Assembly: GCA_023053685.1 (NCBI GenBank)
Contig: JALIGW010000005.1
Coordinates: 51,325,742-51,389,741 of the forward strand
Source: Diadophis punctatus similis
Lineage: Eukaryota; Chordata; Lepidosauria; Squamata; Dipsadidae
Length of the DNA: 64,000 bases
Direction: 5' to 3'
Under the pieces are notes generated by a model that was not told the origin of the DNA, did not search any database, and was given only the letters and a program-made list of their open reading frames with translations. The translations under genes and the position numbers were made by a program. Shown here one piece after another: positions 44,431 to 55,379 of this stretch (position 1 is its first letter; each line of letters starts with the position of its first letter).

Positions 44431-45226
44431 GATAGACACTTCTATGAAATCATGGCAAGAATATCTTATAGAAATCCACTCCTCTTCTTATCCAAAACAG
44501 GTGATTATTGTATAAATTCAATATGAAGTGAGGCAAAATGAATGTGAGTGCACTGATTCATGTTTCATATAATAATTTATGGCTCTGGAGAATATTATGT
44601 AAGCCTATATGAGTTCTTTTTGGTTAAGTGTACCATTAATTCACCAATCTGTCAAATAAAGATGCACTGGAGAAGTATCTAAGACTGTGTAAGAAATTTC
44701 GACTTGTCATCCTTCTGGAATTGGAAATAGATTGTATTGTTAATCTACATTAACTCTATGACAATATTCATGGATCAATAAGTATTGGCACTACAGTATA
44801 TAAGCAAGCTGGCCATGACAGCAGGCTAATATAGAACAATAGGCTCTAAATAGAGTCACTAGTGAACAACCTGAAATGCATAATCATTAAAGAAGATCCA
44901 TTGTATCCTTATTCAGGACTTTTTAGATGAAGCTTGGGAAAGGGAAACTCTTAGGTATCTGCCTGGAATTTGAAACCTAGAAAGTTATTTAGAATTATAT
45001 CCCTAAAATTTTAGATAGCAAGTAGGAAGTACATTGATTCTGACTCTGAGCAAATTAGGTTGCTAGAAAAGGTAAAACTACTTCAATCACTTGCATTTTA
45101 GAATTGTTTTCTGATTTTAATAAAAATAAAGTTAATTATATGAATTAATCTACAGGATGAAGCTTATATCCTTATCCTAAGTGTGAGATCTTGCCTAGGT
45201 GGCTTGTGAGTGTCAGCAACTTATAT
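44431..45226. other. AT-rich unique sequence
   Basis: No gene or repeat is recognised. Confidence 0.5.
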
Positions 45227-45272
45227 ATATACACATACACATACACATACACATATACATACACATACACAT

Positions 45273-45359
<87 letters not shown>

Positions 45360-45393
45360 TATACATATACATATATATGTGTGTGTGTGTGTA
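45227..45393 (+). repeat. Composite (TA)/(CA)/(TG) array
   Basis: ACACAT hexamers, a (CA)n run, a (TA)n run, more ACACAT and finally (TG)n occupy about 165 bp. Parts are self-complementary. Frames in it are alternating Tyr/Ile/Thr/His artefacts. Confidence 0.92.
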
Positions 45394-45429
45394 ACATTTT
45401 TTGCTGATAAATGAAAATAAAGGGAGACT

Positions 45430-45545
45430 ATTATATATATTAAATATATATATTAATATATATATTTAATATTAAATATATATATTTAAATATCACATAT
45501 AATATCACATTAAATATATATATTTAAATATCACATATAAGGCTA
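45430..45545 (+). repeat. Palindromic AT repeat
   Basis: ATTAAATATATATATTTAAT-like units are repeated, with TATCACATATAA twice. The AT palindrome could form cruciforms. Confidence 0.85.
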
Positions 45546-45824
45546 GATTTTTTTTTCTTTTCAGTTACTTTCTGCTTTGGAAACAATTGTGAGGGCTGCT
45601 TGAAAATATACAGTATTATATAAAAAACCTCTGTAACTATAAGTAATATAAATGAGATTGGGCTGACTGATCATTGAACTTTATGCCATCTGCAGGCAAT
45701 GCGCGATACATATTCATATGCAAAAGATGACAGCTGATTTTCTCTTGTATATGAATTTAAAATTTATAAAATTTAAAATTAATATAAATATAAAATATAA
45801 AATTTATAAAATAAAATTATTCGC

Positions 45825-46262
45825 TAAAATGTCCTACCTGTCATTACTCGCTAAATTATTCGCTAAAATGTCCTACCTGTCAATGACTAATTCAGCTTCA
45901 ACCACAACAATACACGAGTACATAATAAATACAAACTTAAGGTAAACTGCACCAAACTTGATTGCAGGAAATACGACTTCAGTAACAGAGTGGTCAGTGC
46001 CTGGAAGACACTACCTGACTCTGTGATTTCTTCCCCAAACCCCCAAAACTTTAACTTTAGACCATCTACTGTTGACCTCACCCCATTCCTAAGAGGTCTG
46101 TAAGGGGCGTGCATAAGCGCACCAATGTGCCTACCGTTCCTGTCCTAATATCCCCTTTTTTCATATACATTTCATGTATTAATAACCATGTTTATATCTA
46201 TATCTGTTACCTAATACGTGCTTGACAAAATAAATAAATAAATAAATAAATAAAAATAAAAA
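45825..46262 (+). mobile_element. CR1-like LINE 3' end with local duplication
   Basis: Codons for TNSASTTTIHEY-type and, in frame, WKTLPDSVISSPN give the C-terminus. The UTR has AAGGGGCGTGCATAAGCGCA and the tail (AAAT)n. It matches 16519-17145. A duplication of about 36 bp (CGCTAAAATGTCCTACCTGT) lies at the 5' edge, at 45824 and 45860. Confidence 0.86.
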
Positions 46263-46490
46263 ATAAATTTGCAGATAACTTTTAAGTTTATTGCAAGGAA
46301 AACTGGGCAGGGCTTCCAAGAGGATAGTTAATCTTGGTTGCAGTATCTTAGTCCTCAGTTTTACTATCCAACGTTAGCAAAAATTTGTTCAGAAAGCTTT
46401 GAGTATTAAGAACTTGAGTCTTTTTTATTATCTAATATTATTGCATTTATTCTTTGCCATTTCAAGCCATTTAAAAAAAACAACAGCAAA

Positions 46491-46555
<65 letters not shown>

Positions 46556-48183
46556 CACACAATAAAAATTCCCACCCTCAGACAATCCTTATTGCACTTT
46601 GAAATGTGATTTACTTAATCTAATAGCAGTCTTTCTAGTTTTAAATCTCTTTTCCTACCACAGCTGACTGGGTTATAATATGTAACTTTAATAAGTCACA
46701 TTTTGTGACTAACTGGAGTGGAATTATAATAATTCCAAACTCTATTAAAGTAAAAAGCTATGCAATTATTACTTAAAGGTCATGGAAGTTCTCTGCACTG
46801 ACTTATACATTATTCTAATGTGTTTTCAACCTCTGGATGCAGACTCCAATGTATTATGCATACAAATTCATAATAAACAATGGGGAAAAGAAGCATTTAC
46901 AATGACTCATTTTTAAGGCTTCTGTCATGTAACTTTCACATATTGTTTGAGCTAAGTAAAAGCCATGAGTCTAATTGCCCTACCTAGTTCACTTTTGTCA
47001 GAGAGAAAAAAAAGGTAGAAAATTATGGGGAAATAACTTGTCAGTCATCCATTATTTTCTATCTGAAGAGAAATAGCTGTACCTGAAGGTATCTACTTTG
47101 ACTTAAGTGAAAAGCATACAATTATGCTTTTGTATAAAACTACCTTATTTATTATTTGAAAGGTGGGTTGGCAGAAAGTAGCTACATATATCTAGCTTAG
47201 TCACAGATAGCCCATCCGTTTTCCTTAGGATAATTAAAAATAGGGTGGAAATCAGCTTACTGTTTATTGAAGGATGAATAGTCCTAAATCAAGACCAAGG
47301 AAACTTTTCAATTGTTCTTCCTGGAAATAATAATGGAAGAAATTTGTTACCTTCTTTCTCCTTATGGGATGTTTTTGAACTGCCAATTTACTTATTGCCT
47401 TAGTATTTCTTGGTGGCCTGTCAGTGACCATTACTGAATAGGCTCAACTTTGCTTAGCCTTGACAAAGTCAATTAGATGTCACTTGCTGTGTGTACCTTG
47501 TTCAAGAGCTGGGATGTTGGTAACAATTGCAAAGAAATCTAGGGAGTCTTGAAGACATGAAAGGGTAAAAAAAGGGTAAAAAAAAATCTCAGTGCCAACC
47601 CTGATGAAAATGACTTCTTTAAAGCTAAATCCTCATTGCAGCTATACATATTGGAAGCTAAACTTTCTCTGAAATTATTTGGGGTAAGTTATGAGATCGG
47701 TTGGGGGGAAAAGATGCTAACTGCTTAGTATGTGAACTGACTCAAGTTTAATATTACCATCTATTCTATGCTGGCTCTTCCTTGACATCTCTGTAAAATA
47801 AGATCTTTTATCTGTAATGTTATATGATTGTATATTTGAAATAAAAGCAATAATCCCTGATCCCTGTAGGAAAAGAACAAGTTAATGATAAAGCAACTCA
47901 ATAACAGTGAACTATAGAGTTTATTATTTTTAAATGTTAATGCAAAACCAGTTCTGATTTCAAATTCTCAGCAAGTTATAGCTGTTCCTAGGCTGTGCTG
48001 TGTTCAGAACATAAAAATAATACAAAATAAGACTTTCAGAAAGGAAGGAGCAATAAAACAGAATAAAGTATAATGTGTGGGTGATAGTGGGCCGCAGATA
48101 ATGATTCATTTAGAAATATGGACAAATGCAATAAATAGATAAATGACAATCAACACTAGTTCATAAAATAAATGGGAGAGTAA
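46263..48183. other. Unique sequence with a (CA)n array
   Basis: No gene. A (CA)n array is at 46493-46561. The stretch at 46620-47010 is non-repetitive, with TTAATAAGTCACATTTTGTG and TATTATGCATACAAATTCAT. It is a weak candidate for a conserved non-coding element. Confidence 0.35.
46493..46561 (+). repeat. (CA)n microsatellite
   Basis: About 34 CA units with one AAAC interruption. Confidence 0.94.
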
Positions 48184-48987
48184 AAGACAAATATTGAAGT
48201 TTTGGCAGAACGTATTGAAACAAATAAACAAGCTTTGGCAACTTCGGTGAATTACATAGATAAAATCCAAAATGACATTGCAAATTTTGAAAAAGAGGTC
48301 TTAATGACTCAGTTCAGATCTATGGAAGTTGCTATAAGGATTAGAGGTTTGAAAGAAGGATTATATGAAAATTTAAAAGGAAGGATGGTTGACATATTGG
48401 ATCAGGTGTCTGGAATTTCTAAAGCGGAATTGGCTACACAAATCGACAAAACATACAGAATCAACTCGTGGTACGCCAAACAAAAGCATCTACCAAGGGA
48501 TATTGTCATATATTTTACCACAAGAGCTCTACGGAACAGAATTATACAAGCAACGTTTAACAATAATCTTATGGTGAATGGTCAGGAACTAAAGATTTGG
48601 AAAGAAATCCCCTCTAAAATGCTTAAAGCCAGGAAAAGCTATACTTTTTTGATTGATGAATTTAAGAGATTAAATTTACAATATAAATGGGAAGCACCAG
48701 TTGGAGTAACAGTGAAATTTTCTGGAAAAAGATACCGGCTCAACACGATAAAAAAAGCTACTGAATTTTATGTCAATGTTCTAAAGACTGATATATCCAA
48801 GATTCCAGAAGAAGGGTGTATGAAAATAAAAGAGGAGGAGGAGGGGAAGCCACCTTCGATGGATCAAAAAGAAATAGACTCAAAAATCCAAAAGGAGTGC
48901 CTGAATCAGATAGCTGGGGAAGAGGAGATGGAGGTTTGGGAGCAGACGGGAGACGACTTGACAAATTTGAATTTACTGAACTATTAA
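48184..48987 (+). pseudogene. L1 ORF1 RNA-binding protein, 5'-truncated
   Basis: The frame is open from 48184 to a stop at 48985-48987. It begins in the coiled coil (ERIETNKQALATSVNYIDKI), continues into the RRM (MEVAIRIRGLKEGLYENL) and the C-terminal domain (YAKQKHLPRDIVIYFTTRAL; LKARKSYTFLIDEFKRLN). It ends with a Lys/Glu-rich tail. ORF1p is the trimeric RNA chaperone of the L1 particle in the cytoplasm. The listed first codon would be TTG with no upstream Met, so the N-terminus is missing. The frame otherwise has no stops, implying a young copy. Confidence 0.85.
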
Positions 48988-49675
48988 AAGATGAACTATC
49001 AAGATACAAAACAATGTGATGTTGAAATATATTGGATGGATAGAGACTAATATGATTGTATTTTATCTTTTCCCTATCTAATGATTACTTATGCAATATT
49101 TAGTTAAGTTTTATATAATTTTGAGGTTATTTTTAATGTTGATAATATTAGATATATATAGTTTGTTGAAGATTTGTTTATTGTTTATTCTTCTTTTATT
49201 TTCTTTTTTTGTTTATTGAAGTTAGCGAATTAATTTAGAATAATATTATCTTATTAATATCATGATGAAATTTAATATTTGATGATTACTTATGGAACAT
49301 TTAGTTAAGTTTTATCTTAGAGGTTATTTCTAATGTCAATAATATTAGTTTAAGATTTGTGTATTTTATATTTAGTTATTACTTATGTAACACTTACCTT
49401 GTATAAGATAAAGGACTGAAGGGAGGAGGTAGGAGGTTTGTTTGTTTGTAGTGTTAAAGAGTTTTCTCTTTCTTTCATTCTTTTTTTTTATTCTCTTTCT
49501 TTTTTTTCTCTCTCTTTTTTGTATCTTTACTATTGTATACAAATGCGATATATTAGTACTGTATAGTATGGAGTTGAAGTTTTTTTAAAAATAGTGTTCT
49601 TTTTTTCCTTTTTTCTTTTTCTTTTTATGAACAATTTAAACTTATTATTATGCCCTGTATTATCTCTGGGAAGTC

Positions 49676-49722
49676 CGGGGGGGGGAGGTGGGGAGGGAAG
49701 GGGGTGGGTCTGGGGGGGGGAA
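49676..49722 (+). promoter_or_regulatory. G-rich tract in L1 3' UTR
   Basis: Runs of G separated by A or T (GGGGAGGTGGGGAGGGAAGG) have quadruplex potential. G-rich polypurine tracts are a regular feature of L1 3' UTRs, which supports the assignment of this end. Confidence 0.65.
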
Positions 49723-49811
49723 AATAAAAATGTTTGTACTTTGGATTTAATATTTTGTTACCACTTATGTAAGTTCGTACTAATAAAACTTTTTTGAGAA
49801 AAAAAAAAAAT

Positions 49812-50039
49812 TAAACATTCTGGAAAGGATCTGTGAAAATGTCAATAAAACACTTATATATATTAGCTAGCAATCCAAGGCTGCAGAGATAATCTGACCA
49901 CATAAAACTGAAGCTTAAAAGAAAGAAAAAGAAAAAGCAGGTCATCCAATAACATCTGTAAGATTATACAAGTATATTAAAACTCTCAGCTATTGTAACA
50001 CTGATCACCAGTGTTGATACTGAAATTCATATTCATTCC
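49812..50039. other. AT-rich unique sequence
   Basis: Nothing is recognised between the L1 poly-A and the unexplained frame. Confidence 0.5.
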
Positions 50040-50051
50040 AAAGTTTAGTCA

Positions 50052-50540
50052 TCATTCCCAATAGATATTTCTGTGCTCATGATTAGAATTCCTGGAGCAT
50101 TCGTGTGTCGCCTGAAATATAAAGTCTTCTGCTTTTGGCAAACACTGTTGGTAGAAATCATGAGGAAAAGAAAAAGTAACCTGTACAACAGGAACAAAAT
50201 ATTTTGCCTTCTGACATAAAAGCCATAATTCATTCCACATAGAGATGTGTAGTAGCCTGTAGATGAAATTTATGATGAAGTAATATTTCTTTACCTGAGG
50301 CATCAAGTACAACCTAGAGATACAGGTAGTTAGAATGAAGAACACAAGTGTATGCCATAATACAGGAAACTGGAAGAAGAAGCTAGTGCAAAGTACCACA
50401 AACTTGTCTCTTGAGGCAACTTTATTACCATGTTTTGTTCCTGTTGTTGGCCTTAGAGATGTTGGCCTTAGAGATAGTGTTCTCCAGTTATGTATACTGT
50501 AGGTGTCAGTTGCAAGAAACTGAGAATCAAGCCTGTTCAA
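50052..50540 (-). CDS. Unrecognised 162-codon open frame
   Basis: This is the longest frame in the window that is neither a recognised LINE nor low-complexity. It begins MNRLDSQFLATDTYSIHNW, is rich in Phe/Tyr/Leu in the middle (FFQFPVLWHTLVFFIL, one possible membrane segment) and ends HEHRNIYWE. A 12-base tandem duplication gives LRPTSLRPT. An AATAAA with GT-rich sequence lies just upstream on the minus strand. I recognise no family. It may be chance, or part of an unknown repeat. Confidence 0.15.
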   Translation of the reverse strand: MNRLDSQFLATDTYSIHNWRTLSLRPTSLRPTTGTKHGNKVASRDKFVVLCTSFFFQFPVLWHTLVFFILTTCISRLYLMPQVKKYYFIINFIYRLLHISMWNELWLLCQKAKYFVPVVQVTFSFPHDFYQQCLPKAEDFIFQATHECSRNSNHEHRNIYWE

Positions 50541-51072
50541 ATGAGCACAACTTTATTACATGCTAGCCCTCTACAAGAATCTGAACTACTAACAGTGACA
50601 GCAAATTGCCGGTAGATAAGAGTCAACAGAATTCAAGGTGGGATGGGATTAGATAATTTGTGGGCATGAAGAGACTCCAAACTGATGATGCACTTGATCT
50701 ATTCTTCAGGCTTACATCTGTTACATCAGGGCTTCTAACCTACATAGAAGAATTTGAAAAAAAATACTTTTGGGGTGATTACTTAAATGCATTGGAACTA
50801 TAGAGGAGCTGCTAACTTAAAAGTGGTTAGTTTATTCAGAAAAAGAAAGTTGATAATCAGATTAAATTTATTATTTCTTTGACAACATAGGTGAGTAAAA
50901 ATTACACAAACACAGAGGTTGGCAGAAAATGCAAATTTAGTCATGAAATAAAAAAGATTTATCTTGCTTTTGGAGCAAAATATGTTGTTTCAGATTGGCA
51001 GACAATCTATATGAATATACATTTTAACAACATGAAAATCAAACATATAAAGGACAGACATTATGCATTATA
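50541..51072. other. AT-rich unique sequence
   Basis: No gene or assignable repeat is seen. Confidence 0.5.
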
Positions 51073-51074
51073 TA

Positions 51075-51696
51075 CCCTGTTTCCCCCAAAATAAGACCTA
51101 TCCCGAAAATAAGCCCTAGCATATTTTTACGTGTGCACCTAATATAAGCCCTACCCCCAAAATAAGCCCTACTTAAGCCCCTGTGCAGCCAATCTCCTGC
51201 CCATTTCATCTGATTGCTCATGGTGCCGCTGACACGAGGTGAGGGGGGCTGTTGGAGCTGCCCCACATGCCCCGCACTGGCTTACTTCAGGGCCCTCATG
51301 CCCCAACAACTGCTTCGTGGCCACGGCACAGGCATGTCGCTCAGTCTCCTGCTCCATTGTGGCCATGAGCAAGTGGGCCAATAGCCACGTGGAGTCCTGC
51401 TGGACAGGGCTGCTGGTGCTGTGTCCATAAGGCAAGGCAGGTGTCGGGGCATGAGTGGCCTGGCTGAGGGGGTCCTGAGGTAAGCCAATGCATGGCGCAT
51501 GGGGCAGCTCCATACCCCCTGCCTCGCACTGGGAGCACTGGCGTATTGTGTGGCCTCCTGCCCGCCGCAAACAAGCAGAAGAAGTGGGCCTCCTGTACAT
51601 GGGAAAAAAATAAGACATCCCCAAAAATAAGCCCTAGTGTTTATTTCTGGGCCCAAAAGAAAATAAGACTGGATCTTATTTTTGGAGAAACACAGG
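51075..51696. mobile_element. Tc1/mariner-like MITE with GC-rich insert
   Basis: CCCTGTTTCCCCCAAAATAA and TTATTTTTGGAGAAACACAGG are imperfect inverted ends, each flanked by TA (51073-51074, 51697-51698). Repeated AAAATAAGCCCTA motifs lie inside both ends. The centre (51170-51600) is GC-rich and forms a second inverted repeat: GGAGCTGCCCCACATGCC at 51254 pairs with the complement of GCGCATGGGGCAGCTCC at 51494. The minus strand has a 151-codon frame, described separately. Confidence 0.82.
51277..51490 (-). other. Coding-like segment inside the MITE
   Basis: On the minus strand, between CTTACCTCAG (acceptor-like) and GAA|GTAAGC (donor-like), an open segment reads SPVQQDSTWLLAHLLMATME and ETERHACAVATKQLLGHEGP. 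Codon usage looks protein-like, and the signals resemble exon borders, so it may be a captured host exon. However, the borders fall in an inverted repeat, which would create such paired signals by symmetry. I do not recognise the protein. Confidence 0.25.
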
Positions 51697-51698
51697 TA

Positions 51699-53394
51699 TT
51701 TATAATATAGTTTGTGACCTTAATGGGTAAAATATAGTTGACAAGGTGCAAAGGAAAACCTGTTGCTCAAGTTGTAATGCTTCAATTGAACTGTACTTTC
51801 TATAAACAAGTAGTAGGTTTTCTTTGTGCCCTATAAGTAAGTGAGATGATAAGTAGCTGTCCAAATCTCATAAAAAATTAATACTTTGACCAAAGTAGAA
51901 GCATTTCTTTTCAGTAAAATTTAGTGAAAAGAATAATAATGAAAAAAATTTAATCATTGTCATAATCCAGTCAAAGACAAGTAGTTTTAAAATGCATTGA
52001 TTCTATTGGTGGAGAATTAAGTACCAGCTCAAACTTCCTGTTGAAATTGATAGGCTATAAGATGTGCTTAATAATAGTGGATTCTGTCCTGAATGATTTA
52101 TATCAAACAAGTACAATGCAAATGTATGCATGTTATTCTGAATCTCATAAAGGATTTGTTTTAGCAGAAGGTGCATATTTCTTTAAACACATGATACAAA
52201 GATGATTGTGATGATTGAATATGAAAAAGAATGATTATCCATTTGATACTTAACTCTGTAGAAGTCAGGATCCAAACCTGCACTTATCATGAACATAGTA
52301 CTGAACAATTTTTTTTGCTTTTTCTTTTGCCTAACCCTGACAATCACCTCATCATTAGTGGCTACATAGGAGGCAGGTAAAACATGGTCCAATATCTGTC
52401 CCTAATGGATTTTTCTGGTGCAGGAGAGTGAGAAATCACCCTTATTATAGCATTATAAATGGGAAGAAATTGATATTAGGAGACACTGAATGCAGGAAAA
52501 GATGCATACATTCCTAATCAGAAGAAATCCAATAAGTCTTACTCAAGGGAAATTGATGGGAACATTCAATGGAAGAACCAAGTGTTACTAAAATGTAATT
52601 TACTAGAAAAATGTCTTGCCTAAGCATTATTGAAATAGCTGAAATTATAAATTAAAATAAAAGGCTAATTAATAGTTAATGAACTAAATGAAACCTGCCA
52701 GCTAAGTATTGTTGTATTTTGCAACATAATGTATCCTATCAATGTCTCATGCTTTATCTAGAATTTCTACTACATGCATGCATCTTTTCAAGATCTGCCA
52801 GAGGTATGTAAAATTAAAACTAGGAGTGTTCGCCACATTCAGTGAATTTTAAACACAATTGTGTTGATGCCAAAAATGTCCAGCTCCTCAAAAGTGAACA
52901 GGATTTAAAATTTATTTTCAATTATTTGAACAGTTGGCAGAAAAAAAATGTGGGTATTTCTAAACAACCCCCCCTTTTTTACCCCTTATCTCTTAAAAGC
53001 AGTTTGAAACTGATTACATTTTTTTTCTGTTCTGGGAATAGGCAGAGAATATCATAAGGTAATCAGTGCTCCTTTTATCTGATCAATAAGGAAGTGCCAA
53101 AAATGGCATTCAACTATTTCGCTGCCTTGCAAGCAGCTGTTTCTCCTGGTACCACACACCCCAAAACATCATTTTCCACACTTGACAGAAAAGGGGAAAA
53201 TAATATCCTGTTAATGTAATACACATTTCTTATGAAAAAGGAAAGTCAGAATATCTCTAGGTAATAGGTGAAAAAGGGGTTACCAAACACGAGACAATTA
53301 TCTCAAAGTCCAGAGTGCTTAAAAAGATTACTTTAGAAAGGAGCAGAGTTTAAAGTATTCTTATACTAATGCACCATCTACTTGATCTTTGCAC
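51699..53394. other. AT-rich unique sequence
   Basis: No gene or assignable repeat. A C run lies at 52968. Confidence 0.5.
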
Positions 53395-54085
53395 ACTTAT
53401 ATAATTGTAACTGCAAGAGGGATTTTGGAGTCCTTGTGGACAATCACTTAAACATGAGCCAGCAGTGTGCTGAAGCTGCCAAAAAAACCCAACACAATCC
53501 TTGGCTGCATTAACAGAGGGAAGAATAAAAATCAGGTGAAGTGTTAATACTACTTTATAATGCCTTGGTAAGACAACGCTTGCAATATTGCATCCCATTT
53601 TGGTTGCCACCGTATAAAGAAGATGTTGAGACTCTAGAAAAAGTGCAGAGAAGAGCAACAAAAATGATTAGGGGACTGGAGGCTAAAACATATAACAAAC
53701 GTTTTCAGGAATGGGGTATGTCTAGTTAATTGAAAAGAAGGACTAGGTATGATATGATAGCAGTGTTCCAATCTAAAGGGCTTCCACAAAGAAGAAAGGG
53801 TCAGCATATTCTATAAAGAACCAGAAGGCAAGATAAGAAGCAATGGATGAAAACTAATCAAGGTGAGAACTGACCTGGAACTAAGGAGAAATATCCTGAC
53901 AGTTACAATAATTAATCAGTGGATTGACTTGCTTCCAGAAGTTATGGATGTTCCAATACTGGAGGTTTTTAAGAAGAGATTGGACAACCATTTGTCTGAA
54001 ATGGTAAAAGGTTTCCTGTTTGAGCAGGAGGTTCAATTAGAAGACCTCCAAGGACCCTTCCAACTCTGTTTTTCTGCTTTTCTGT
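53395..54085 (+). mobile_element. CR1 LINE, C-terminal ORF2 and 3' end
   Basis: Frames show [21 protein letters not shown] sequence, [38 protein letters not shown] and LRRNILTVTIINQWIDLLPE, as in the copy at 22345-23130. It ends GACCTCCAAGGACCCTTCCA and CTCTGTTTTTCTGCTTTTCT. There are several frameshifts, so it is inactive. Confidence 0.9.
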
Positions 54086-55379
54086 TACATATGATCTTTC
54101 CATGGTGTTTGGTTATTTGAAGAAAAAAAACCTGAGTAGTTGCTATAAGGAATTGACTTGACTACAAAGACATCATTATTTTGGTTTCTATTTTTTAAAA
54201 AACTACTGAGAGCTTTAGACCTAGAATGCAATATGTCAGCAGATTGTCAGCCAGGTGTTCTCCACAGTAAATCTGACCATGGCTGCTTGATGCTGAGTTG
54301 GACTGAAGAAGCAATCAGGTTTGATCTGAACATTTTTGACTCCTTTTCCCAGGCACATAGTAGAGCAAACAAAGCAGGCATCAGGAAACCGATGAGGATT
54401 TTGTATTCCCCTTCTCTCTGCAGAATCAAAGCATCTGGCGTTAAGACAGAAATTCCCTTGAGATACTAGAACTGAACTTTTGTGAGAAGTCTGTGTGTCC
54501 AGAGAAAATAATACTTGCCTGAATCCCTACAAGCTCTGCATTTCAAAATATTGCTGAAAGAAATATTACCTTTGATAGAATTTAAATTCACTGCAGGTAG
54601 GCCAGAAATAAACCTTGTTAACATTGCAGGATCATAGATGTCTGGAACAGCTTTTCAATTGGCCCAGCAGAATCCTTCTGTAATGGTACCCTGTATTTTC
54701 AAAAACTGATATGCTTCTTCTGAAGTTGCTTAAAGAAGAAAATATCATGATTATAAGAAGCAGGAAAAAGATGCATAGCTTTTTAATGGAATGCTCTAGT
54801 GTCTGATTGAATTTTCAGAACCTTGGGAGAGGCTGCTGAAGCATTACACTGCAGGTCATTCCCCTTGGTAGTTTCTTATTGGTGGATGATGATGACAGGA
54901 ACTTAACATGTACATGTTAATATGCCTTACTCCAGATAGCTTGGACTGTTGCTAAAGACATCAACCTTGAAAGATGATTATGTATTATATGTCAAATATA
55001 TTTCAGATTGATAAAAGGAGTCAACATTCAGTCATGTAAAGGTATGATTCCTTTTAGTCAGAGTTCAATTTTTCAAAATTGAATTGTAGTATTATTTATA
55101 TAGATATCATTAGTTTTACATCATAAAACTATAAAAATGATAAACTTTATAAATTTAGTTTTATTTGTATCTGTTTTTTGTTATCTTTTTCTTTCTGCAA
55201 AGGGCCATTAATTCTGATCTAGGTAGCTGGGTAAGTTTAGAGCTGAAAAGGCAGTTTCACAGGTAGTTAGACAAGAAGATGTCAAAGGTTTTAAAAGTCA
55301 ATCGAAATACCTTGAACTGTGTCAAGCTCTTTTAACCTGTGCTTATCATTCAATATAGGTATTATATAATCTCTTGCCA
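54086..55379. other. Unique sequence
   Basis: No gene is seen. Part of this may be decayed upstream L2 sequence, which I cannot show. A 103-codon frame at 54158-54469 has no recognisable content. Confidence 0.35.

Larger units (their letters stand above)
48184..49811 (+). mobile_element. L1-type element with ORF1 but no ORF2
   Basis: The ORF1 part (48184-48987) is followed by about 800 bp of AT-rich 3' UTR, a G-rich tract (49676-49722) and a polyadenylation signal and poly-A (CTAATAAAACTTTTTTGAGA, then A13). No endonuclease or reverse-transcriptase codons are present. Direct repeats about 200 bp apart occur in the UTR (TGATTACTTATG...TTTAGTTAAGTTTTAT at 49082 and 49282). This resembles the half-L1 architecture known in mammals. 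Target duplications are not visible. Confidence 0.75.

Noticed and set aside
44043..44526. Four overlapping frames of 91-141 codons
   Set aside because: They are purine- and pyrimidine-rich compositional frames inside a hAT-like element; no family resemblance.
45172..45414. Alternating Tyr/Thr/His/Ile frames
   Set aside because: Products of the dinucleotide arrays.
48202..48204. Start codon of the L1 ORF1 frame
   Set aside because: The codon is TTG and the frame is open further upstream to 48184. The true N-terminus is lost by truncation.
54158..54469. 103-codon frame as a host exon
   Set aside because: No recognisable domain, no splice context and an overlapping antisense frame.
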